Below, piece after piece: positions 1 through 5,551 of a DNA stretch of 6,224 nucleotides. Under the pieces are notes generated by a model. It was not told the DNA's origin, searched no databases, and was given only the letters and a program-made list of their open reading frames with translations. How positions within the stretch are numbered: the first letter of the stretch is position 1; each line of letters begins with the position of its first letter. Made by a program: the position numbers and the translations under genes. This DNA is from Deltaproteobacteria bacterium (lineage in GTDB: Bacteria; Desulfobacterota; Binatia; Bin18): the NCBI GenBank assembly GCA_016200595.1, contig JACQEL010000861.1:1-6224 (forward strand), given 5' to 3'.

Positions 1-369
1 GAGCAGATCAAGGCGATTCTGGCTGCTTCGACTCTCATTACTTCTTGGCAGGTCTTGGTTGCCGACGAGACGGCGCCTCGTGCAGTGTATAGAATTCGCT
101 GCCAGCTCCTGAGGCCGTCCTATCGACTAGAGATCAGGCTCATCCAAACCGCAGAGGAGATTCTCTACTCCTATCAACTCTTTACTGACACGCCCCTGAT
201 CCGCTGGGATAATGCCCCGCATTTCCCAGCCTTAAAGAGTTTCCCCCACCATTTTCATGAAGAGACCGGCGGGGTCAAAGAGTCAGCTCTTACTGGTGAT
301 CCGGTACAAGACCTCCTGTACATCCTGACCCGGGTGAGAGCTTTTTTGACCAGACCTTCCTTACAGTAA
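1..369 (+). CDS. TumE family toxin-like protein (DUF6516), 5'-truncated by window edge
   Basis: The frame is open from the first base to TAA 367-369, giving 122 visible residues. TumE-family proteins are usually about 110-130 residues, so only a few N-terminal residues are probably missing. A TTG at 55 could serve as a start, but the preceding residues (EQIKAILAASTLITSWQVL) fit the family's N-terminal helix, so the true start is judged to lie upstream of the window. Family features visible are an LIRWDNAPHFP segment, a histidine-rich FPHHFHE motif at 241-261, and a C-terminal helix ending PVQDLLYILTRVRAFL. TumE proteins are annotated as the toxin partner of small toxin-antitoxin pairs; the target is not evident from the sequence. 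No antitoxin gene is seen immediately downstream, so a partner, if present, would lie upstream. The family call is made from remembered motif pattern, not a search. Confidence 0.8.
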   Translation, partial: EQIKAILAASTLITSWQVLVADETAPRAVYRIRCQLLRPSYRLEIRLIQTAEEILYSYQLFTDTPLIRWDNAPHFPALKSFPHHFHEETGGVKESALTGDPVQDLLYILTRVRAFLTRPSLQ

Positions 370-538
370 GATCGTCGCCGGTCACCTTGAAGAGGTGAGA
401 AATCTGCGCGATCGATTCGATCCTTTTCTGTAGGAGCGAACCGAGGGCCTGAGCGAGAAGAAGCTCTCCCGCTCCTAGCAGGGCACGGGAAAACACTGCG
501 TTCACCCTTTTGCAGTTCGATTTAGAGGGGCACTACAA
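370..538. other. intergenic region with small inverted repeats, no gene
   Basis: No convincing coding sequence is present. Three short dyads are visible. TCACCT at 382-387 pairs with AGGTGA at 393-398 across a 5-nt loop. GATCGA at 410-415 pairs with TCGATC at 417-422 around one base. TAGGAGCG at 431-438 pairs with CGCTCCTA at 470-477 across 31 nt. None is followed by a T tract, so an intrinsic terminator for the upstream gene is not supported. A + frame at 350-478 encodes a protein-like stretch (GHLEEVRNLRDRFDPFL) broken by TAG at 431-433 and 476-478 and lacking a start; it could be a gene remnant. No convincing -35/-10 pair was found. Confidence 0.45.
524..530 (+). promoter_or_regulatory. 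Shine-Dalgarno for ATG 539
   Basis: AGAGGGG lies 8 nt before ATG 539, a normal ribosome-binding spacing. This supports real translation initiation at 539, although the frame started there closes at TAG 704-706, while the RHS coding frame is one base out of register. That is why the site matters for judging whether the RHS gene has lost its start. Confidence 0.5.
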
Positions 539-864
539 ATGTACGAGGCAACCATGGGTATCAAGAGGAGAACATTCGGACTCCTGGGTTTTGCGATGCT
601 CCTCCCAGCGCCTGCAATTCCTCACCGCCAGGCCGCCAGGAGCTGGGACCAACTACATATCAGTACACACAGGAAGGGCAGCTCACCGCCAAAGTTGATC
701 CGCTAGGCCAGACTACAAGTTATCGATGGAACCAATTCGGCAAACTCGCAGAGATTCGCTACCACGGAACTTCAGTTCGTTTTGATTATGACGCCGTCGG
801 CAACCGCACGCGGGTCGAGGACTGGACAGGTGAGACCGTCTATCGCTGGGACGAGCTGAACCAC
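539..864 (+). pseudogene. out-of-register 5' end of the RHS gene: signal peptide in one frame, YD repeats in another
   Basis: From ATG 539 (or ATG 554) the frame encodes MYEATMGIKRRTFGLLGFAM and continues into LLPAPAIP. This has a positively charged start, an RRTF pair resembling a twin-arginine motif, a hydrophobic core and an Ala/Pro cleavage-like zone, so it looks like an export signal. That frame ends at TAG 704-706. Overlapping it, the frame of the main RHS gene is open from 526 and from about 652 reads as clear YD-repeat protein (YQYTQEGQLTAKVD at 658-699, FDYDAVGNRTRV at 781-816). No ATG, GTG or TTG occurs in that RHS frame between 526 and 864. The simplest reading is a -1 shift (or 1-nt gain/2-nt loss) between about 600 and 655, or a deletion that joined a signal peptide to the middle of a YD block. 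A sequencing or assembly indel is the main alternative. Confidence 0.55.
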
Positions 865-1662
865 TTGGTCGAAGCGAAGTTCCCCGAAGGATATGCGATT
901 GCCTATGAATGGGACCTCTGGGGCCGCCTCCGTTCCCTGACTCTCTCCGACGGCTACCAGATCCGCTACCGCTATGACCCGCGGGGTCGGCTTGTCTCAG
1001 TGGAGGATAACCAAACCGGCCAGACGTCCTATACCTACCAGGACGTGGTAGTGATCCGGCGTCTGCCCAACGGCGTAACCAGCACCTTTCGCTTCACGCC
1101 AGACGGCCTGCTCCACTCTCTCGAACACCGGCAGGCGACAGGAGCACTCATTGTCGCCTACACGTATATGTACGATCCTGCGGGCAAACGCACTGCGGTA
1201 GAGGAGCGGAGCCCGAGCGGTACGCAGACCACCCGCTACGAGTATGATGCCCTGCTGCGGTTAAAAGCCGTTCACCTGCCGGACGGCACTACCCGCACTT
1301 ACACCTACGACGCCCTCGGCAACCGCCTTGTAGAGCAGACGCCCGAAGGAACGACGCCGTACAAGTACGACTCATTCAACCGTCTCTCTGTCGCGGGAGA
1401 GACTGCCTATTTTTGGGATGCCACCGGCAACCTCGCATCCCGCCAGCGCGAGTCTCGGCAGGCGCGCTACCGCTACGACGCGGAGAACCGTCTCTTGGAG
1501 CTACGCACTGGTGGAGGAACCATCCAGTACACGTACTCTGGCGAAGGGTTGTTACTCAAGAGACAGTCGGGGAGCATGAGCACGTCCTATCTGCACCATA
1601 TCGTTGATGGCCTGCCGCAGATCGTTGCCGAGTACGAGGAGCAGAGCAAGACAGCAACCCAC
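652..1662 (+). repeat. YD-repeat block A (first RHS half)
   Basis: About a dozen degenerate YD repeats of roughly 20 residues follow the pattern YxYDxxGRL...G. Examples are FDYDAVGNRTRVED, YRYDPRGRLVSVED, YEYDALLRLKAVHLPDG, YTYDALGNRLVEQ, YKYDSFNRLSV and YRYDAENRLLELR. They lead directly into the RHS core. The block begins abruptly, without the entry domain that normally opens an RHS protein, which suggests that its upstream part is missing or displaced. Confidence 0.9.
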
Positions 1663-4600
1663 TACCTGTTAGGACCAACCCGCCTCGCCCGCATCAGCCA
1701 GGAAGGCGTGGTGTATTATCTCGAAGATGGTTTGGGATCGGTCAGGCACCTGATCGATGACACGGGAACTGTCACTGCCCGGTATCAGTACTCCGCCTTC
1801 GGCCTCCCCCAGAAGGTGGAAGGCACCGGAGGATCTCCGTTTCTCTTTAACGGAGAGCTGTGGGATGCGGATGCCGGCCTCCTCTATCTGCGGGCACGCT
1901 GGTACGACCCATCCATCGGCAGATTCATCTCTCGCGATCCCTTCCTGGGGTCCGTTGAAGATCCTCAAACATTCAATGCGTATGCGTATGCCCGGAACGA
2001 TCCGGTCAACCGTGTCGATCCTTCAGGGCTCCAATCGGGACCCCCGCCAGTTCATTACCCGGACCCCCAACGAAGCAAGCAGAGTTCCCCGCCTCTGCAG
2101 GCTGTCTTGCCCTCTCCATGCGGGTCAACCGGGAAGTGTCATATTGACATTCTTGTCTGTCACAGCAAGGGATGCGTCAATCTGAGAAACGACGCCCGCA
2201 CTTTGGGGAACCTTCTGGAGAAAGGGTCATTAAGTATCGGGAAGGTGTACTATTTCGGGGCAGGGTCTCCCGGACTCCTAAAGGATGTTCTTGACAAGCA
2301 CGGTATTCCTTTCGTGCCTTATGCTCACCCACAGGATCCTGTGGGTTGGTTGACGACTCACCCCGCCGACCTGTTGCCAGAAATTGGAACTGCACCTTTC
2401 TGGCGACGCCCTCTCGATCGCCTTGGTGCTTGGCTCGGCACAGAAAGCTTTAAGGTTTTCGATGTCCTTGGCGGGCTTAGTCCTGATATCGGCCTAGTGC
2501 GTAACCTGCCCTACCATGGTCTTGATACCTATTACAGGGACTATTTTCTTAAGCACGAACCGGCCCTTCCTCCCGACGGGACGTACATCCTCATTACGGG
2601 AGTAGGAAGCGGTGAGCGAGAGGCGCAGGAGGGAGCAAGGAGGTTCTTTGGCGTCGGGTCGGCTATTGGTATTCGCTCCGCCACAGGTTTTTTCCCTCTG
2701 GACGCGATTACTGCCACTTGGGATCAGGAGTGGGGAACCTCAAGTCAAGTTGTTAATAGAATGATGGGGCGCCTTCTTCCTAGAGCGGCTAAACCGGAAG
2801 AACGCCTTCCTCTTTTGATGCGTGCAGGTGACGACGAACAAAAGAAATATTTCCCACCTTTTCCTCCTGGAGGGGGCGGGGGAGCTGCCGGGGTAGGCGG
2901 CGTCCTTCTTGACCAGGCGGCTCAGGTCCTCGGAGACCTCGGTTCGATAGCCGGCGTGGTCTATGACGAAAAACGGAACCGGCTGATTTTAGTGGGAGAA
3001 AACCGCGAGAGCGCCGCGCAGGTCGCTCTGCCTCCCGTACGCCTGGATGATGTGGCGGTGGCCCTGCGCGCGCTGTTTTCCCTGAACCCGCAACCGTCGG
3101 CGGTCTCCATCGATCCTTCCCCTGCCGCCCTGCAGACGAGCACGGATGGACAGAGCACCTGTGGTCAACTGCTGCCCCTCGACCTCGCAGCAGACCAGTC
3201 TCTTCCCGCCATTCCTGGGCCACCGATGGTTGTGAGCTTCTTTGGCGAGGGAACCCCTCGCAGCCATCTTGGCGCTATTTTGTTCGAAGCCGACCGGACC
3301 ATGAAAAATTTGAGCATCTCCAAGGATAATCTGACCGCGCAAGACATGCACCTTCCGGTGGAAGGATATTATTCGCTGCTTGATCTCAACCTGTCGAACC
3401 TGCCCAAGCCCACACAGAAAGTGTGGAATCGTTTCTGGTTGGTTGTGCCCGAGAACTGCGTGGTGCTGCGAGTCGCACCAGATGGCACCAGTATGTTCGT
3501 CGAGCGCGCGACGGTCGCAGTCAAAACCGAGACCATGGTCCAACGCAACGGCAAGCTGGTTCCAGCCGAGGGGATCACCGATGCCCGAGCGGAGTATTTC
3601 GCCCATTGGCTGACCGCCAACTATGATGAGGTCGCTCGCTACTATCCCGTCTTCGCAGAGCTGCGGCAGGTGGCCGTTGCGGTCGGGGTTGCGCGCTGGA
3701 TTCACAAGATGGGTCTGCCGGTGGACCCGTGGTGGGTCCACAACTCGCCGCCGGTCGATACGCCCACCACGACGCCGGCCTTTATTGTGGGCAAGAAGCT
3801 GAGTGCGGCTGAGCTTGCCTGCATCTACGGCGGGGTAGACCTGGATGTGAAGCCTTTCCTGGCGCAGGACGATGGGAAGGCACAGACACTTAAGGAAACC
3901 ACGCTGCGAACCAGTGCCAGTGCGGAGGATGCTCCTGCATGGCAGGTGTCTCATCAAGGAAAGACTCTGAACGCGGTAGTTTTGCCAGGTCCTGGCGTGC
4001 CCGATGTCGGGAGTTACACCAGCAGCCACACCGACCTGGTCCTTAGCCCTGAAGACTCCGTCTTTCCTCTCACCCGCCACTACAGCTCTTTCGCCAACAG
4101 GTCCTCCGCCTTTGGCTATGGGTGGAGCTTCGACCTCCCGCGCCTGTATATGCAGTACCGTCTCGTGCGGGAAAAAGAAGGAGAGAAAACAAAGGAAAAG
4201 TTAACGCCCCTGCGGGCCACCGTGCTCGATGACTTCGGCGGTCTGCGTGTGCTCTTCGACCTGACGCAGCCTGTTGCGGATGCGAATAGTGGAGAGGTAA
4301 GTTTCGTTCCAGAACAGGCTGGGATGGTCCGCAGTCTGTCTCTGCAAAAGGACTGGAGCACGTCGATCTTCTTGCAGGATGGGCAACAGTGGCGGTTCAA
4401 TCAGAAAGGCTTGCTGACGGAACAGCAGACGCCGGCAGGGCAGGTGCGGTATGACTGGGATGAGTCTGACCAATTGGTACAGATTACTGCGATCACCCAC
4501 AGCGGTCGTCAAACCTGGGCGCGGCTCACCTACGATCCTGCTGGTCGCGTCACCAGCATGACGGATACCCACGGACGCCAGGTGACCTACTCATACGATC

Positions 4601-5541
4601 CGGCTGGGGACCTCGTCGCCATGCGCTCTCAAGACGGTACGGTCCAGCAGTCATACGCCTACGATCCTGACCACCGGCTCGTGCAGGTCAAGGACCAGGA
4701 GCGGTTGCTGTGGGAAGGCGGGTACGATGCGCAGGGCTATCTTATCTGGCAGCGGGATGGCAATAGCGACAAGGTGGAGTTTGCCCATGCAGGAACCCCA
4801 GGAGAGCGAATCATCACCGTAAAGCATGGGGATACTCTCCTGAAACGGGTCTACAACGAGAAGCTGCAACTGGCCCGAATCGAGGGAGATCAGACCAAGG
4901 TGCAGTACACCTATCTCCCGGATGGGCAAGTACAAGCTATCGAAGCCACCGACCCTTCAGGCGCAAAGTTGCGCTGGGAGATTTCTACAGATCAACGGCG
5001 TGTGACCAAGACCGATGCACGGGGGGTAACGACAGAGTATCTCTTCGACGAGAAGGCGCGGCCGACTCAGATTGCCATCGGAGGACGACCGCTGGTGTCG
5101 TATCGCTATGCTGCCACCGGCAGGCAGATCGAGGCGATGGCCGAAGGAGAGCGGATGCGAGCGGCGTTTGACTCCGAGGGGCGGTTGCTCTCTTATACCG
5201 TCGAGGCTCCGGAGCAGGAGGGGGGCGCACGACTGACCGTGAACTATGTCTACGGGACAGATGGGAAGCTTCAAGAGGTGCGCGATTCGGAGGGAGGCTC
5301 TCAGCGCTTTGACGGAAAGGATCAGGCACCGGACTTTGACCGTGGTCAGGCTACCTACACCTATGCTCCGGAGGGGCGTTTAACCCAAGTGAAAGATGCG
5401 GCCGGTGCGGTGACGACCTATACCCTGACCACAGCGGGGGATCTCCAGCAGGCAACCTTGCCTGACGGCAGCGGACTGAAAGTGAGCTATGACCAGGGCG
5501 GCCGACCGGTGCGGATTGTTCCGCTGCCACGGCAATCTTAA
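865..5541 (+). CDS. giant RHS/YD-repeat protein with internal alpha/beta-hydrolase-like effector and permuted domain order
   Basis: The reading frame from TTG 865 to TAA 5539-5541 gives 1558 residues. TTG 865 is only the first standard start in frame, it sits inside a YD repeat, and homology extends back to about 652, so the true N-terminus is unresolved. Domains in residue order: YD repeats 1-266; RHS core 267-389, ending NDPVNRVDPSGL; hydrolase-like region about 425-640 with Ser434, Asp491 and His551 as likely triad; Pro/Gly-rich linker 664-680; uncharacterised domain about 680-1000; second RHS entry domain 1038-1174; YD repeats 1175-1554. RHS proteins build a hollow beta-shell of YD strips around a C-terminal toxin, which is cut off at the DPxGL motif. 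Here about 1170 residues follow that motif, including the start of another RHS repeat region with no core of its own. No stop or frameshift breaks the frame, which argues for a maintained or recent fusion. The following TPR gene starts 10 bp downstream. The RHS assignment is firm; effector and permutation readings are inference. Confidence 0.9.
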   Translation: MVEAKFPEGYAIAYEWDLWGRLRSLTLSDGYQIRYRYDPRGRLVSVEDNQTGQTSYTYQDVVVIRRLPNGVTSTFRFTPDGLLHSLEHRQATGALIVAYTYMYDPAGKRTAVEERSPSGTQTTRYEYDALLRLKAVHLPDGTTRTYTYDALGNRLVEQTPEGTTPYKYDSFNRLSVAGETAYFWDATGNLASRQRESRQARYRYDAENRLLELRTGGGTIQYTYSGEGLLLKRQSGSMSTSYLHHIVDGLPQIVAEYEEQSKTATHYLLGPTRLARISQEGVVYYLEDGLGSVRHLIDDTGTVTARYQYSAFGLPQKVEGTGGSPFLFNGELWDADAGLLYLRARWYDPSIGRFISRDPFLGSVEDPQTFNAYAYARNDPVNRVDPSGLQSGPPPVHYPDPQRSKQSSPPLQAVLPSPCGSTGKCHIDILVCHSKGCVNLRNDARTLGNLLEKGSLSIGKVYYFGAGSPGLLKDVLDKHGIPFVPYAHPQDPVGWLTTHPADLLPEIGTAPFWRRPLDRLGAWLGTESFKVFDVLGGLSPDIGLVRNLPYHGLDTYYRDYFLKHEPALPPDGTYILITGVGSGEREAQEGARRFFGVGSAIGIRSATGFFPLDAITATWDQEWGTSSQVVNRMMGRLLPRAAKPEERLPLLMRAGDDEQKKYFPPFPPGGGGGAAGVGGVLLDQAAQVLGDLGSIAGVVYDEKRNRLILVGENRESAAQVALPPVRLDDVAVALRALFSLNPQPSAVSIDPSPAALQTSTDGQSTCGQLLPLDLAADQSLPAIPGPPMVVSFFGEGTPRSHLGAILFEADRTMKNLSISKDNLTAQDMHLPVEGYYSLLDLNLSNLPKPTQKVWNRFWLVVPENCVVLRVAPDGTSMFVERATVAVKTETMVQRNGKLVPAEGITDARAEYFAHWLTANYDEVARYYPVFAELRQVAVAVGVARWIHKMGLPVDPWWVHNSPPVDTPTTTPAFIVGKKLSAAELACIYGGVDLDVKPFLAQDDGKAQTLKETTLRTSASAEDAPAWQVSHQGKTLNAVVLPGPGVPDVGSYTSSHTDLVLSPEDSVFPLTRHYSSFANRSSAFGYGWSFDLPRLYMQYRLVREKEGEKTKEKLTPLRATVLDDFGGLRVLFDLTQPVADANSGEVSFVPEQAGMVRSLSLQKDWSTSIFLQDGQQWRFNQKGLLTEQQTPAGQVRYDWDESDQLVQITAITHSGRQTWARLTYDPAGRVTSMTDTHGRQVTYSYDPAGDLVAMRSQDGTVQQSYAYDPDHRLVQVKDQERLLWEGGYDAQGYLIWQRDGNSDKVEFAHAGTPGERIITVKHGDTLLKRVYNEKLQLARIEGDQTKVQYTYLPDGQVQAIEATDPSGAKLRWEISTDQRRVTKTDARGVTTEYLFDEKARPTQIAIGGRPLVSYRYAATGRQIEAMAEGERMRAAFDSEGRLLSYTVEAPEQEGGARLTVNYVYGTDGKLQEVRDSEGGSQRFDGKDQAPDFDRGQATYTYAPEGRLTQVKDAAGAVTTYTLTTAGDLQQATLPDGSGLKVSYDQGGRPVRIVPLPRQS
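1663..2031 (+). other. RHS core domain with DPSGL self-cleavage-type motif
   Basis: This region holds the conserved RHS-associated core, residues 267-389 of the frame from 865. It includes YLLGPTRLARIS, YYLEDGLGSVRHLID, YQYSAFGLPQ, LLYLRARWYDPSIGRFISRD and NAYAYARNDPVNRVDPSGL. In characterised RHS and TcC proteins the aspartates around this motif cut the chain after the DPxGL-type sequence, freeing the effector inside the shell. The aspartates and the final Gly-Leu are kept here, so cleavage near base 2031 is plausible but not proven. Confidence 0.9.
2119..2796 (+). other. alpha/beta-hydrolase (lipase-like) effector domain, possibly circularly permuted
   Basis: The region immediately after the RHS core, where toxins normally sit, carries a serine-hydrolase pattern. 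The strand IDILV runs into the nucleophile elbow CHSKG (Ser codon 2164-2166), then comes KVYYFGAGSPG, then AHPQDPVGW with a likely acid Asp (2335-2337), then PYHGLDTYY with a likely His (2515-2517). The first Gly of the usual GxSxG elbow is Cys here. The segment that follows, DGTYILITGVGSGEREAQEG through SATGFFPLDAITATWDQEWG (2575-2736), looks like the N-terminal strand and helix that usually precede the nucleophile elbow in such effectors. Only about 35 linker residues separate the RHS core from the elbow. The substrate is unknown; lipase or esterase activity is inference from fold pattern. No database comparison was made. Confidence 0.5.
2327..2346. repeat. 20-bp perfect palindrome inside the hydrolase-like coding region
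   Basis: ACCCACAGGATCCTGTGGGT is its own reverse complement over all 20 bases, centred on GGATCC. It covers the codons around the likely catalytic Asp (HPQDPVG). Whether it is a functional site or chance is unknown. Confidence 0.8.
2893..3855 (+). other. uncharacterised ~320-residue domain after the Pro/Gly linker
   Basis: After the linker FPPFPPGGGGGAAGVGG (2851-2901) comes a well-formed globular region of unknown function. Conspicuous segments are SIAGVVYDEKRNRLILVGE, PPVRLDDVAVALRALF, VSIDPSPAAL, FFGEGTPRSHLGAILFEADR, LSISKDNLTAQD, WNRFWLVVPENCVVLR, EYFAHWLTANYDEVARYYPV and a Pro/Thr-rich DTPTTTPAFIVG, ending IYGGVDLDVKPF. From memory, the ILFEADR, WNRFWxVPE, YDExxxxYP and TTTPA combination recurs in large exported multi-domain proteins, often beside repeat domains, but I cannot name the family with certainty. 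It normally would sit N-terminal to an RHS region, as it does relative to the second RHS half here. Confidence 0.45.
3976..4386 (+). other. second RHS N-terminal entry domain (DUF6531-like)
   Basis: The segment starts VVLPGPGVPDVGSYTSSHTD, continues LVLSPEDSVFPLTRHYSSFA, and reaches FGYGWSFDLPRLY at about 4111-4149. It then has LDDFGGLRVLFDL and DGQQWRFNQKG before the YD repeats. This is the usual beginning of an RHS protein (a GxxxxxxTDLxL..LxRxYxS..FGxGWxxxxxxRL pattern), yet it lies about 650 residues after another RHS core. It therefore marks a second RHS unit, or the displaced front half of the same one. Confidence 0.75.
4387..5526 (+). repeat. YD-repeat block B (second RHS half, no terminal core)
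   Basis: YD repeats run to the stop codon. They include VRYDWDESDQLVQI, LTYDPAGRVTSMTDTHGRQV, YSYDPAGDLVAM, YAYDPDHRLVQVKD, YTYLPDGQVQAIE, AAFDSEGRLLSY, YTYAPEGRLTQVKDAAGAVT and VSYDQGGRPVRIV. The protein then ends PLPRQS without the DPxGR/ARWYD/DPxGL core that closes a normal RHS unit. The last repeats (from 5353) can be lined up with the first repeats of block A (from 658), consistent with the two blocks having once been continuous or paralogous. Confidence 0.85.
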
Positions 5542-5549
5542 GGGGGGAG
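5540..5549 (+). promoter_or_regulatory. strong Shine-Dalgarno of the TPR gene, overlapping the RHS stop codon
   Basis: AAGGGGGGAG starts within the TAA of the RHS gene and precedes ATG 5552. With the AAGG part used, the spacing is about 8 nt. The overlap leaves no room for a separate promoter and supports translational coupling of the two genes. Confidence 0.7.
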
Positions 5550-5551
5550 TT

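Noticed and set aside
341..349. T-run near the end of the TumE gene as an intrinsic terminator
   Set aside because: It lies inside the coding region and no convincing GC-rich stem precedes it.
431..477. 8-bp inverted repeat as a terminator or attachment site
   Set aside because: The loop is 31 nt, no T tract follows on either strand, and no integrase or target-site duplication is seen.
290..505. Minus-strand 71-residue frame spanning the intergenic region
   Set aside because: It overlaps the conserved end of the TumE gene in antisense, uses a GTG start with Shine-Dalgarno-like bases too close to it, and shows no recognisable domain.
600..655. Programmed -1 ribosomal frameshift joining the signal peptide to the YD repeats
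   Set aside because: No X XXY YYZ-type slippery heptamer or homopolymer run is present in the overlap, so an indel or rearrangement is the better explanation.
510..698. Third + frame of 62 residues across the RHS 5' end
   Set aside because: Its residues show neither signal peptide nor YD pattern, and it lies over two better-supported frames.
2989..4080. Long minus-strand reading frame opposite the unknown domain
   Set aside because: The + strand reads as structured protein with recognisable motifs through the whole stretch. The minus-strand product shows no domain and is a GC-driven antisense shadow.
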